Part shown: positions 43,977 through 52,822 of the stretch, piece by piece
Layout of the letters: each line of letters opens with the position of its first letter
Position numbering within the stretch: position 1 is the first letter of the stretch
From: an uncultured Bacilli bacterium
GTDB lineage: Bacteria; Bacillota_I; Bacilli_A; RFN20; CAG-449
Assembly: GCA_944332225.1 (NCBI GenBank)
Contig: CALVJO010000006.1
Span: 1 to 52,824 of the forward strand
Reading direction: 5' to 3'
Length of the DNA: 52,824 nt
The notes under the pieces: generated by a model
Seen by the model: only the letters and a program-made list of their open reading frames with translations
What the model was told of the DNA's origin: nothing
Database searches by the model: none
Made by a program: the position numbers and the translations under genes

Positions 43977-46919
43977 ATGAAAGAAAACAAAGCTAGCTTT
44001 AAAATGGGAATAGACGTTGGATCTACAACGGTAAAAATAGTCATTCTTAACGAATCTGATGTAGTAATATATAGAAATTATGTCAGACACTTTTCTGAAG
44101 TTAAAAACACAGTATTATTCGAATTAAAAGAAATTTTTAAGCAAATAGGTAATATAGATTTAAAAGTGGCAATAACTGGTTCCGCGGGATTAGGATTGGC
44201 CCAAAAATGTAACTTAGATTTTGTTCAAGAAGTTCATTCTGCATTTATATGCGTTAAAAAATATTATCCTGACGCTGACTGCGTTATCGAATTAGGTGGT
44301 GAAGACGCTAAGATAATATTTTTAACTAACGGAGTTGAAGAGAGAATGAATGGTTCCTGTGCTGGAGGAACAGGCGCTTTTATCGACCAGATGGCCACAT
44401 TATTAGGAGTCAGCGTCGATGAATTAGACAAACTTTCTTTAAAGCATGAAAAAGTTTATCCGATTGCTTCCCGCTGCGGAGTATTCGCTAAAAGCGATAT
44501 TCAACCTTTAATCAATCAAGGAGCTAGAAAAGAAGATATAGCCGCGTCTATATTTCATTCTGTAGTCGATCAAACCGTATCTGGTTTAGCACAAGGTCGA
44601 AAAATTGAAGGTAAGGTCTTATTTTTAGGTGGACCTTTATCTTTCATTCAAGGATTAAGAGACGCTTTCACTTCCACATTAAAATTAGACTCTGAGCATG
44701 CAATTTTCCCTCCTTTAGGTTCAGTTTTCATGGCGTTAGGTGCTTCTTTATATGCAGAAAACACTAATAATACCTATAAATTAGAAGAGTTGATTTCTAG
44801 AATTGAGCAAACTAAGATGGCTGGAAACATCGTAGTTACTAAGCCTCTATTTGATTCTATTGAAGATTATAATAAGTTCCTTTTACGTCATAAAAGACAT
44901 GATGTAGAAAGAGTTGATATTAAAGACTATTCTGGAAAAGCTTATTTAGGAATCGATGCTGGGTCAACGACCACGAAATTAGTTTTACTAACTGAAGATT
45001 ATAAAATTTTATATTCTCATTATGTATCTAATAAAGGTCGACCTTTAGATATAGTAGTCGAACAATTAAAGAAGATTTATTCATTGATAGGCGATCGCGA
45101 TATTAAAATTGTTTCTTCTTCAGTAACTGGATATGGAGAAGAATTAATTAAAGCTGGTTTAGGAATCACTAATGGAATCGTTGAAACTGTCGCGCATTTT
45201 AAAGCTGCTTCTTATTTCTGTAAGGATGTTGATTTTATAATCGATATCGGTGGACAAGATATCAAATGCTTTAAAATTAAAAATCATGCGATTGATTCAA
45301 TTATTTTAAATGAAGCTTGCTCCTCTGGCTGCGGATCATTTATTCAATCTTTCGCGGAAGCTTTAGGATATGATATTGCAACCTTCTCTAAGATGGGACT
45401 ATTTGCTTTGCATCCAGTTGATCTAGGTTCTCGATGCACAGTGTTTATGAATTCTCTTGTTAAGCAAGCACAAAAAGATGGAGCCTCAGTTGATGATATA
45501 TCCGCGGGTTTATCTCAATCAATTATCAAAAATGCGATTTATAAGGTTATAAGAGTTAAAAACCCTAAAGAGTTAGGTGCTAATATCGTGGTTCAAGGAG
45601 GAACTTTCTTAAACGATGCTGTTTTGAGATCGTTTGAAAGAGAATTAGGAATTAATGTTATTAGACCGGAAATATCTGAGCTTATGGGAGCTTTCGGCGC
45701 GGCGATTTACGCGTCTAATCATATCGATTCTTCTATTCATTTATTAACTAAAGAAGAGCTAGATAATTTTTCTTACACGACTATAAATTCTATATGTAGA
45801 GCCTGCACCGCGCATTGTAAATTAAATATTATTTCTTTTGCTTCAGGTAATAAATTTATCTCAGGTAATAAATGCGATAGAGTGTCAGTTACTAGCAAAA
45901 AAGAATCTTTGCCATCAATGTATGATTATAAATTTCATAAGATATTAGATTATGGAAAATCGTTTGATGATAAGGATTATAAAGCTATCGTTGGAATTCC
46001 TCTATGTTTAAACTTTTATGATCAGATTCCTTTCTTTGTCACTTTATTTAAGGAATTGAATTTTAAAGTTATTTTCTCTGATGTCACGACTAGAAGCACA
46101 TATTATAAAGGGCAGCACACTATAGCTTCTGATACCGCATGCTATCCTGCTAAATTGATTCATGGTCACATCTATAATTTATTAGATAAGAATGTAGATT
46201 TTATTTTCTATCCTTGTCAAACCTATAACTTTGATGAAGGTGGATCTGATAATCATTATAACTGTCCTTTAGTTGCTTATTATCCAGAGACTTTAAAAGC
46301 TAATATGGAAGAATTAAATAAGGATAATTTTATTTCTCCATATCTTGATTTAAATAATAAAAACCAAGTTTCTAATGAGATATTTAAAGCTTTAAAGAAG
46401 TATAATGTTTCTAAAAATCAAGTTAAAGAAGCTTTAGAAAAAGCCTATTTAGAAGAAGCAAATTATCATAAAGACATCTATTTAAAAGGACAAGAGTATA
46501 TAAACTTAGCTAGAGAAAAGAAAGCAAAGATCATCGTTTTAGCAGGTAGACCTTATCATATTGATCCTGAGATTAATCACGGAATCGCAAACTATATTTC
46601 GTCTTTAGGTTTGATGGTTCTTTCTGAAGATTGCCTTTCATATAATAGCGAATCACCTAAATTAAATATTTTAAATCAATGGACTTATCATTCTCGTTTA
46701 TTTAAAGCCGCGGAGTATGTTTTCACTCAAAAAGATATGCAGATTATACAGCTTGTATCCTTTGGCTGCGGAATCGATGCGATCACTACCGATGAATTAA
46801 GATCGTTGCTTGAATCTCATGGTAAACTCTACACTCAGCTTAAGATTGATGAAATAACTAATTTAGGCGCATTAAAGATTAGAATTAGATCTCTTCTCGC
46901 GGCTATGGAGGAAGAATAA
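43977..46919 (+). CDS. 2-Hydroxyacyl-CoA dehydratase activator, double BcrA/BadF-type domain
   Basis: A 980-residue protein with two ATPase domains of the ASKHA/BcrAD-BadFG family. The first opens GIDVGSTTVKIVIL, carries cluster Cys in GSCAGGTGAF and SRCGVFAKSD, and ends about residue 280. The second opens GIDAGSTTTKLVLL, with ACSSGCGSF and GSRCTVFMNS. A DUF2229-type C-terminal region follows (GIPLCLNFYDQIPFF, TACYPAKLIHGH). Such proteins use ATP to drive electrons into 2-hydroxyacyl-CoA dehydratases. The usual fused form is near 1400 residues; here the last 416 residues are a separate gene. GGTGA precedes the ATG. Confidence 0.85.
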   Translation: MKENKASFKMGIDVGSTTVKIVILNESDVVIYRNYVRHFSEVKNTVLFELKEIFKQIGNIDLKVAITGSAGLGLAQKCNLDFVQEVHSAFICVKKYYPDADCVIELGGEDAKIIFLTNGVEERMNGSCAGGTGAFIDQMATLLGVSVDELDKLSLKHEKVYPIASRCGVFAKSDIQPLINQGARKEDIAASIFHSVVDQTVSGLAQGRKIEGKVLFLGGPLSFIQGLRDAFTSTLKLDSEHAIFPPLGSVFMALGASLYAENTNNTYKLEELISRIEQTKMAGNIVVTKPLFDSIEDYNKFLLRHKRHDVERVDIKDYSGKAYLGIDAGSTTTKLVLLTEDYKILYSHYVSNKGRPLDIVVEQLKKIYSLIGDRDIKIVSSSVTGYGEELIKAGLGITNGIVETVAHFKAASYFCKDVDFIIDIGGQDIKCFKIKNHAIDSIILNEACSSGCGSFIQSFAEALGYDIATFSKMGLFALHPVDLGSRCTVFMNSLVKQAQKDGASVDDISAGLSQSIIKNAIYKVIRVKNPKELGANIVVQGGTFLNDAVLRSFERELGINVIRPEISELMGAFGAAIYASNHIDSSIHLLTKEELDNFSYTTINSICRACTAHCKLNIISFASGNKFISGNKCDRVSVTSKKESLPSMYDYKFHKILDYGKSFDDKDYKAIVGIPLCLNFYDQIPFFVTLFKELNFKVIFSDVTTRSTYYKGQHTIASDTACYPAKLIHGHIYNLLDKNVDFIFYPCQTYNFDEGGSDNHYNCPLVAYYPETLKANMEELNKDNFISPYLDLNNKNQVSNEIFKALKKYNVSKNQVKEALEKAYLEEANYHKDIYLKGQEYINLAREKKAKIIVLAGRPYHIDPEINHGIANYISSLGLMVLSEDCLSYNSESPKLNILNQWTYHSRLFKAAEYVFTQKDMQIIQLVSFGCGIDAITTDELRSLLESHGKLYTQLKIDEITNLGALKIRIRSLLAAMEEE

Positions 46920-48169
46920 TGGAAACAAATTACCCAAAATTTACTAAAGAGATGAAAAAAACTCACACCATTCTTTTCCCGGATATGCTTCCTATTCATT
47001 TTGATTTATTCCAATCTATATTTGAAAAAGAAGGATATAAAGTTGCTTGCTTACATAATTCATCCAGAAAAGTGGTCGATGAAGGATTGATGCATGTTCA
47101 TAATGATGCTTGCTATCCTGCTCTTTTAGTAATTGGCCAATTTATCGATGCTTTAAAAAGCGGAGAATATGATGTTGATCATGTCGCTTTGCTCATGTCT
47201 CAAACTGGAGGAGGATGCCGCGCGTCTAACTATATTAATTTAATTAGAAAAGCAATTTATGATGAATATCCTTCAATTCCAGTTGTCTCTTTAAATTTCT
47301 CAGGATTAGAAAAAGATAAAGATGCTGGTTTTAAATTAAAATTAAAAGATTATTTACGTTTAATCTACTGCGCTTTCTATGGCGATATCTTAATGAATAT
47401 CTATAATCAAGTTTTACCTTATGAAGTAAATGTTGGTGATTCTAAAAAATTATTAACTTCATTAGCAAGTAAAATCAAAGCTCAAATTGGAACTAGAAAA
47501 CTATATAAGCTTAAGAAAAACACCAAGATGATTATTGATGAATTCTCTAAAATCAAAATCAATAAAACAGATAAAATTAAAGTTGGAATCGTTGGAGAAA
47601 TCTATGTTAAATATTCTCCTTTAGCTAATAATCATCTAGAAGATTTTCTTCATAAAGAGGGATGTGAAGTTGTTGTTTCTGCCTTAATGGATTTTATTAT
47701 GTATTCATGCGACGCGACTATTTGGAATCACGATACTTATAAAAATAAGAATAAAATAGCGTTTATCTATAAAATCTTTTATAAGATCATGTATCGTTTC
47801 CAAAAGAAGATTAATAAGATCATTACTTCGCATTCAGATTATGAACCTTTCCATGATTTTGAACGATTAAAAGCTTTATCTCAAGAGCTGATCTCTGAAG
47901 GTGTAGTCATGGGTGAAGGATGGTTAATTCCTGCAGAGATGGCTGCTTTAGTCGAAGGAGGATGCAACAATATAGTGACCTGTCAACCTTTTGGTTGCTT
48001 ACCAAATCATATCGTTTCTAAAGGAATGCAAAGAACTATTAAAAAACATTATCCTAAGGCTAATATAGTCGCGATTGATTATGATGCAGGAGCCACTCAA
48101 GTAAATCAGGAAAATAGAATTAAGCTAATGTTATCTAACGCAAAACTGGAAAGTATGGATAATAAATAA
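46919..48169 (+). CDS. 2-Hydroxyacyl-CoA dehydratase-like subunit (split C-terminal part of the activator protein)
   Basis: A 416-residue protein of the HgdB/DUF2229-like family. Conserved Cys-containing motifs are HNDACYPALLVIG, GGGCRASNYI and TCQPFGCLPNHIV, suited to an iron-sulfur cluster. The ending IDYDAGATQVNQENRI is the family C-terminal motif. Its ATG shares the last A of the upstream stop (TAATG), so the two are translationally coupled. The combined length of 1396 residues equals the fused protein common in Clostridia. A true dehydratase (HgdA/HgdB pair) is not present, so the electron acceptor is unknown. Confidence 0.8.
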   Translation: METNYPKFTKEMKKTHTILFPDMLPIHFDLFQSIFEKEGYKVACLHNSSRKVVDEGLMHVHNDACYPALLVIGQFIDALKSGEYDVDHVALLMSQTGGGCRASNYINLIRKAIYDEYPSIPVVSLNFSGLEKDKDAGFKLKLKDYLRLIYCAFYGDILMNIYNQVLPYEVNVGDSKKLLTSLASKIKAQIGTRKLYKLKKNTKMIIDEFSKIKINKTDKIKVGIVGEIYVKYSPLANNHLEDFLHKEGCEVVVSALMDFIMYSCDATIWNHDTYKNKNKIAFIYKIFYKIMYRFQKKINKIITSHSDYEPFHDFERLKALSQELISEGVVMGEGWLIPAEMAALVEGGCNNIVTCQPFGCLPNHIVSKGMQRTIKKHYPKANIVAIDYDAGATQVNQENRIKLMLSNAKLESMDNK

Positions 48170-48170
48170 T

Positions 48171-49499
48171 TTACCAATCTAATGAATCTTCATTAATTAA
48201 AAAATCTAGTAAACTTATTCTTAAAAAGCCTTCGTCAGTGTAATAATATTTACCTTCATTCTTTACGATAATAACTTTTTTAAATGAATCAGGAATATTT
48301 CTAAGCGATTGATATTCTTGATTTTTCTTTTCTTCATTATTAATTTCATAGGCGACTTGAACATAATATGTTTTATTGCCTTTATTAGCTACGAAATCAA
48401 CTTCAGTAGCTTTTTCATCGTATATAGGATTATTATTAATATCTAATCTATCTGATTTAATTCTTATCTTACAAACGCCTACATCAACATTGAATCCTCG
48501 ATATCTAAGCTCATTATAGACAATATTTTCAATTAAATCAGTCTCATCAACTTCTCTAAAATTTAATATTGCATTGCGAATTCCGACATCCTCAAAATAT
48601 ATTTTATATGGCGATCCAATGTACTTCCTACCCTTCACATCATATCTTAATACAATATTTAAAAGATAGGCTTCTTCAAACCATTTGATATATTCGCTTA
48701 TTGTATCATTTGATAAATTAAGGTTCTTAACCCCTTTAAATGTGTTAGCTATTTTATTTGGATTAATAAGAGTAGAAATCATCGAGGCAACAACTTTTAA
48801 AGTATCATTAATACTTTCAAGATTAACTCTTGGATGTCTTAATTTTAGATCTTTAATATAAGTCTCATTAAGTATCGATATAGCTTGATTTGTCTTCCTT
48901 AAATCATTGTTTTGAAGTTGGACTAAAGGAATTCCTCCATAACGAATATATTCATTCAAAGCATCTCTAATATCTAATTTAGTGTTCGATAGATATTCAT
49001 TAAATGTTAATGGTAATAAATGAATTCTATCTCCTCTTCCTCCAAATTCAGTATCTACCTCACTTGATAAAAATCTAGAATTACTTCCTGTTACATAAAC
49101 ATCAATATTATCCTTATACAAAAACGAATTTAGAACTCTAACAAAACTTTCTAAGTTTTGAATCTCATCAAGAAGTAGGTAATAATAGCCTTCCTTTTTT
49201 GTTTTATCCTGAATATAGGATAAGAACTTTCGATTATTTATTACTTCTTGCCCGTTTATTTTTTTTATTGTCTTTTGTTCAGTTAGATATTGATCTAAAG
49301 AAGCAATATCTTCTTCATTATCAAAAGCAAAGCGAATAATATTATCCTCGTTTACTTTTTTTTCTTTAACTAAATAATCATAAAATATCTTATTTAAAAG
49401 AAAAGATTTTCCTGACCTTCTAATGCCCGTTATGACCTTTATTAAACCATTACCTTGCTTATCTATTAATTCATTTAAATAATATTCTCTTTTAAACAT
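48171..49499 (-). CDS. AAA_14/DUF4143 ATPase
   Basis: A 442-residue ATPase with Walker A GIRRSGKS (residues 25-32), Walker B YYLLLDEIQN, sensor 1 VYVTGSNSRFL and box RIHLLPLTFNEYL. The C-terminal DUF4143 domain includes GSPYKIYFEDVGIRNAIL and a nuclease-like VDFVANKGNKTYYVQVAYE. This is a widespread, often multicopy family of unknown role. It is convergent with the activator operon, with a 1-base gap. GGAGG precedes the ATG. A pair of 32-bp direct repeats lies upstream at 49516-49620. Confidence 0.88.
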   Translation of the reverse strand: MFKREYYLNELIDKQGNGLIKVITGIRRSGKSFLLNKIFYDYLVKEKKVNEDNIIRFAFDNEEDIASLDQYLTEQKTIKKINGQEVINNRKFLSYIQDKTKKEGYYYLLLDEIQNLESFVRVLNSFLYKDNIDVYVTGSNSRFLSSEVDTEFGGRGDRIHLLPLTFNEYLSNTKLDIRDALNEYIRYGGIPLVQLQNNDLRKTNQAISILNETYIKDLKLRHPRVNLESINDTLKVVASMISTLINPNKIANTFKGVKNLNLSNDTISEYIKWFEEAYLLNIVLRYDVKGRKYIGSPYKIYFEDVGIRNAILNFREVDETDLIENIVYNELRYRGFNVDVGVCKIRIKSDRLDINNNPIYDEKATEVDFVANKGNKTYYVQVAYEINNEEKKNQEYQSLRNIPDSFKKVIIVKNEGKYYYTDEGFLRISLLDFLINEDSLDW

Positions 49500-49515
49500 T
49501 GTCGATATTTTCCTC

Positions 49516-49547
49516 CAAACTGTGACTTTTTTCGATGATATTTTATT
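49516..49547. repeat. Direct repeat unit 1 upstream of the AAA_14 gene
   Basis: A 32-base unit starting CAAACTGTGAC and ending GATATTTTATT. It is 28 of 32 identical to 49589-49620, 73 bases away on the same strand. It includes the ribosome-site side of the AAA_14 leader. Confidence 0.7.
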
Positions 49548-49588
49548 GTTTTTCTATTACAATTGCAACTAAACTTGATATTTTTATG

Positions 49589-49620
49589 CAAACTGAGGTT
49601 TTTTTCGAGGATATTTTATT
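49589..49620. repeat. Direct repeat unit 2 upstream of the AAA_14 gene
   Basis: A 32-base unit starting CAAACTGAGGT and ending GATATTTTATT, with four differences from unit 1. The spacing of about seven helical turns would suit paired binding of one protein. A duplication remnant is equally possible. Confidence 0.7.
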
Positions 49621-49883
49621 ATATTTTGAAATTCAAAAACAGTTATGTAAGGCATATTTCATTGATGCCAAGGCTGATTAACTAGGTAAAGCCATCTCAC
49701 CTTCATTAATACCTCAAACCTTAGAAATTTAGATGTAAATAGCCAAGGCTAGAGACATTCAAACTTCAAATTACGTTAATGAGAATATTATCTTTAAATT
49801 TATAAACACAATTTCAAAACATCGATTTTTAAAAATTTAAATATAACTATAGAGTGAATATAAATTTATACTATTATTAATCT

Positions 49884-50540
49884 ATGATTCCTCCTTATAA
49901 AAAATTAATAACATCAAAATTGATTAACTATGGATTTATTAAAGAAAACAACTGCTATTTTTATCAAACATCTATTTTAGATAACGAATTTAATTTAATT
50001 GTAAAGATTAATCTTCTTGGAGACATCGAAACTCAATTAATAGATAAGGAGACTTTAGAAGAATACTCATTATACAAAACTTCATCTAGAGGAACTTTTA
50101 TTACTAAAATAAAAGAGAAAATAGATTTAATAATCAATGATATAATCTCTTGTTGCTTTGAAATAGATATTTATAAATCAAAACAGGCGAAAGAGATAAT
50201 TGAGTATATAAGTTCTTGTTATGGCGATATGCAAGAATTCTTATGGGATAAATTTCCTTCTACATCTATATATAGGCGAAAGGACAACAAAAAATGGTAT
50301 GCAGCATTAATGTGCATAAAAGCATCAAAATTAAATTTAAATTATGATCAAGAAGTAGAAGTAATATTATTAAGAACATCGAATATAAAAGAGATATTAT
50401 CTAAACCAAATCACTATATAGGATATCATTTCAATAAAAAGAACTGGTTTTCAATAATACTTAACGATTCTATTTCTACTAATCAAATTAAAACTTATAT
50501 TGATATTTCATATTCATTGGCTAATAAAAAGTATCCCTAA
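49884..50540 (+). CDS. YjbR/MmcQ-like protein with N-terminal extension
   Basis: A 218-residue protein whose C-terminal 120 residues match the YjbR/MmcQ pattern, a CyaY-like fold: FLWDKFPSTSIYRRKDNKKWYAAL, then VILLRTS, HYIGYHFNKKNWFSIIL and IDISYSLANKK. The N-terminal 100 residues are a frequent extension in Firmicutes. The family is called DNA-binding, but its function is not settled. No ribosome site is visible before the ATG; a TATACT box close upstream would make a nearly leaderless message. Confidence 0.82.
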   Translation: MIPPYKKLITSKLINYGFIKENNCYFYQTSILDNEFNLIVKINLLGDIETQLIDKETLEEYSLYKTSSRGTFITKIKEKIDLIINDIISCCFEIDIYKSKQAKEIIEYISSCYGDMQEFLWDKFPSTSIYRRKDNKKWYAALMCIKASKLNLNYDQEVEVILLRTSNIKEILSKPNHYIGYHFNKKNWFSIILNDSISTNQIKTYIDISYSLANKKYP

Positions 50541-50625
50541 AAAGATATAAGAAGATCAATTATCGTTTCTTAAAGTGTATTAAAATTCATTCTCATCGTA
50601 TGGATAGTTGATTATAAAAAGCTTT

Positions 50626-50778
50626 TTAATGAAATAAAGTTTTGTAAGCTGCATTAGAATTATCGTCACTCGTTGTCTCAACGATTGGCAAATTTTCATT
50701 TGATGGAACAGTCAACGTAATAGGTGCATTGCCTACACTTCCTAAAACCGTTCCGACCATTAATATTGTTTCCAGCAT
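50626..50778 (-). CDS. Tiny ORF downstream of the small lipoprotein gene
   Basis: A 50-codon open frame starting at ATG 50778. It begins MLETILMVGTVLGSVG, a possible short membrane helix or signal-like segment, and continues with a Thr/Asn/Ser/Asp-rich tail ending AAYKTLFH. It starts 10 bases after the stop of the lipoprotein gene with GGGGATCT in front, so it could be translated from the same message. No family is recognised. A chance ORF cannot be excluded. Confidence 0.4.
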   Translation of the reverse strand: MLETILMVGTVLGSVGNAPITLTVPSNENLPIVETTSDDNSNAAYKTLFH

Positions 50779-50787
50779 AGATCCCCA

Positions 50788-51330
50788 TTAATAAACAAAC
50801 TTAACTTTATTGTCTGACAAAAATTTAAATAATATAGACAAACTACGAATAGTAAATAATTCATCTTCAATAATGCAAGAAATAACAATCTCTAAATTAT
50901 AGCTATTATTTTCTTTTAAAAAGTGAAATAGTGACTTAGGAATTTCATAGTCGCGTTCAAAAGCAAAAGTTTTACCTTTAAAAAAATCATTTTCAACTAG
51001 AAAAGTATCGCTGCAGTATTCGCTTCCTGTAAATTCTTCTAATACATAATTTTCTTGTAAATCTATAGATTTTTGAGCGCTCAATAGCAATTGGACCTTG
51101 ACATTTTCATCACATACCTTAGAAGAGTATCCTCCGTAATGTCCAATGCCAATAGTAATAGGTATATCTTCCAAATAAGAATATATATTAGTTTCAGTTC
51201 TATATGCAATCGCATCTCTTTGTGGATATCCATCAAATTGATAACCATTAGAAAATCTTGGAACATTAAAACAAGAAGATAACATCATGGTTGAACAAAG
51301 CATAATTGCTGCAATTCTTTTGCTTTTCAT
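50788..51330 (-). CDS. Small lipoprotein of unknown function
   Basis: A 180-residue protein with a typical lipoprotein signal: basic MKSKRIA, hydrophobic core, and the lipobox LSSC with Cys 20. The mature part is beta-rich (IPITIGIGHYGGYSS, VKVQLLLSAQKS, YNLEIVISCIIEDEL) without recognised motifs. It begins at ATG 51330; the 51339 start gives only three more residues. The ribosome site is weak. It lies in the CGCG-poor tail of the window. Confidence 0.65.
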   Translation of the reverse strand: MKSKRIAAIMLCSTMMLSSCFNVPRFSNGYQFDGYPQRDAIAYRTETNIYSYLEDIPITIGIGHYGGYSSKVCDENVKVQLLLSAQKSIDLQENYVLEEFTGSEYCSDTFLVENDFFKGKTFAFERDYEIPKSLFHFLKENNSYNLEIVISCIIEDELFTIRSLSILFKFLSDNKVKFVY

Positions 51331-51493
51331 ATTTATCACTAATAATAGTTTACAACAGGCCTGTCAATTTTCAATGCACTTCAGGATTTTATTATCAATA
51401 TGTGTAATCGCTTTCTTACTATTTTTATATCTAAGTCCTTTCTTTACCATTATAAAAGTTAATTTGATGACAATCAGATTTTGATTGCTTAGG

Positions 51494-51519
51494 AAATTGT
51501 TTTTTGGTAAAAACAATTT
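51494..51519 (+). promoter_or_regulatory. Hairpin directly before the start of the membrane-protein ORF
   Basis: AAATTGTTTTT and AAAAACAATTT form a perfect 11-bp stem with a TGGT loop; the ATG at 51520 follows with no gap. The only ribosome-site-like sequence, AGGA at 51491-51494, lies on the 5' side of the stem. If the hairpin forms it would bring AGGA close to the ATG. It could also be an operator palindrome. Confidence 0.55.
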
Positions 51520-52026
51520 ATGAAAGAGATTGAAAATCATTGTAAAAAAATCAAAGTGAACTATATTCAAGTCATTTTGTCTTTCTTGATTTTTGATGAA
51601 GCGGCTTTTTTAATCTCCTTCATTTGGCTTATATGTTGTTTGTTTGACTCGCAGCAATTTCAAGGATACATGACAATTGTAATCATTTGGTCTATTGCCC
51701 TTGGCTTTAATTTGATTTCAATTATTTATTCGATTTTTTGCCCATGCTATTTAAAGACATATCATGATGATATCGAAATCAAATTCTTTAGAAAGAAGTA
51801 TTATATAAAGAGAAATCAAATTATTTCAATTGAACATTACACTTGTAATTTTATTCAAGCAATTTTGTATTGGTTGTATTGGTTAGATTGGTCATTTGAA
51901 TGCGGTCCGTTAACATTAAGTACTTATGTAAAATATCGCGATGAAAATGGCAACGTTAGAAAAGTATTCTTTATATCCTCAACAAAAACAATTAAAAATA
52001 TTTTTCCTAATGCGAAAATTAATTAA
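51520..52026 (+). CDS. Small membrane protein with PH-like C-terminal domain
   Basis: A 168-residue protein with two hydrophobic helices (about 15-45 and 48-72) and a cytoplasmic part whose strand pattern (YHDDIEIKFFRKKYYIKRNQIISIEHY) resembles bacterial PH-like domains. The charge pattern KKYYIKRNQI is the typical first strand pair of that fold. No function known. It has no Shine-Dalgarno site at normal distance, only the hairpin-separated AGGA. Flanked by gene-poor DNA. Confidence 0.6.
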   Translation: MKEIENHCKKIKVNYIQVILSFLIFDEAAFLISFIWLICCLFDSQQFQGYMTIVIIWSIALGFNLISIIYSIFCPCYLKTYHDDIEIKFFRKKYYIKRNQIISIEHYTCNFIQAILYWLYWLDWSFECGPLTLSTYVKYRDENGNVRKVFFISSTKTIKNIFPNAKIN

Positions 52027-52409
52027 AAGCACCCTCTCATGATATAATTTAAACCTATACTATAAGAGGCATTTATTGTGTTTGCAAATGTTTAAACCCG
52101 ATGTGCTATTATAGTGAATCTTTCTTTCTAAGGTCTTTTTGACTGATTTTAATGCTTTAGAGTTTTAGGACACGCTATAGTTATTACAAATAATTAATAT
52201 ATGGTAAAAAATAACCTACAATGACGAAACATTATAGGCGTATATCTTGACTGTGCTTGCAAACCGCCTTAGATGCCTTCAAAATCAATGAACGAACACG
52301 TTTAATGCATAAAAAGGATTATTCTTCTATTTATTAACGATTTCCCAGTGACTTAATCTATTAATACCAACTCTTATGAGCGCTCCAGAATCTTTCAAAT
52401 TTTAATTGA
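52027..52409. other. 383-base gap without a supported gene
   Basis: Contains TGCTATTAT at about 52091-52099, which looks like an extended -10 box, followed by TTTTAGGACACGCTATAG and an imperfect inverted repeat (TAGTTATTAC with GTAAAAAATAACCTA). These could belong to a small RNA, but no terminator or repeat array follows. No tRNA and no open frame of note were found. Confidence 0.4.
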
Positions 52410-52672
52410 TTATTTTATAGTAGAAATCTCTTTATTAAGTTTATTAGCTAATTCAGCTATCGTTATATCATTCTTTTCTTTAATTAAAGATAAAATCGCT
52501 ACTTGTGTATCAGATAATAGAATGGTGGAATCATTGGCGGAATTATGGTGGAAATTTAAGTCAGGTAAGGTGATTCTAAATATCATAAGTAAAACCATCC
52601 TCGTAATTTGAAATCGAATTAACTTCTTCGATTTGTGTTTTAGAGTTTAAGATTTCCTTCACGAAATAAACC
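52410..52672 (-). pseudogene. Broken C-terminal winged-helix fragment
   Basis: The last 60 residues of a longer protein. The main frame ends with a winged-helix segment (LSDTQVAILSLIKE, ITIAELANKLNKEISTIK) like the tail of AlbA_2-type ATP-binding regulators. Upstream the reading continues in another frame (IEEVNSISNYEDGFTYDI, then a stop), and joining the two with a one-base shift gives a continuous GFTYDIFRITLPDLNF-like stretch. There is no room for the N-terminal domains before the end repeat. It is a decayed remnant, probably from an older insertion or rearrangement. Confidence 0.5.
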
Positions 52673-52748
52673 GAATTTAAACATAGTCCTTAACTAACGT
52701 AAAAACGAATAACTTCTTGATGATAAGCAAAAGCAATTAAGTATTTTT

Positions 52749-52822
52749 GTTACTATTCACCGAAGAAAAAGCAAAAAAACATAATTGAACAAATAAAACA
52801 ATTTATTCACCAGGAAAAATAA
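52749..52822. repeat. Right copy of the 74-bp perfect terminal inverted repeat
   Basis: Exact reverse complement of 1-74; two more bases (CT) follow at the window edge. It lies in non-coding DNA after the winged-helix fragment. Its plus-strand reading ends an open frame (YYSPKKKQKNIIEQIKQF-like, then TAA) that lacks a start codon. The same frame occurs reading outward at the left end. Confidence 0.9.

Larger units (their letters stand above)
49500..49883. other. 384-base gap with a direct repeat, no gene seen
   Basis: An A/T-rich stretch between divergent genes. The only structure is the pair of 32-bp direct repeats near its left end. The rest (49625-49883) has no open frame of note and no tRNA-like fold. 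A TATACT box at 49867-49872 ends 11 bases before the ATG of the YjbR-like gene and could give a nearly leaderless transcript, but I found no matching -35 element. Confidence 0.6.

Noticed and set aside
48180-48195. TAATGAATCTTCATTA palindrome as a terminator for the activator operon
   Set aside because: Two-base loop, no T-run, and it lies in the coding end of the AAA_14 gene.
49660-49760. tRNA-like segment with GCCAAGGCT repeats
   Set aside because: No cloverleaf can be drawn; acceptor and T arms are missing.
51287-51570. Short ORFs on both strands between the lipoprotein and the membrane-protein gene
   Set aside because: They overlap better-supported genes, lack ribosome sites and differ in frame; the hydrophobic content comes from A/T-rich codons.
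52150-52200. CRISPR-like or tracrRNA-like motif (TTTTAGGACACGCTATAG after an extended -10 box)
   Set aside because: Only one copy, no spacers, no cas gene, no anti-repeat or terminator. Kept only as a remark in the gap entry.
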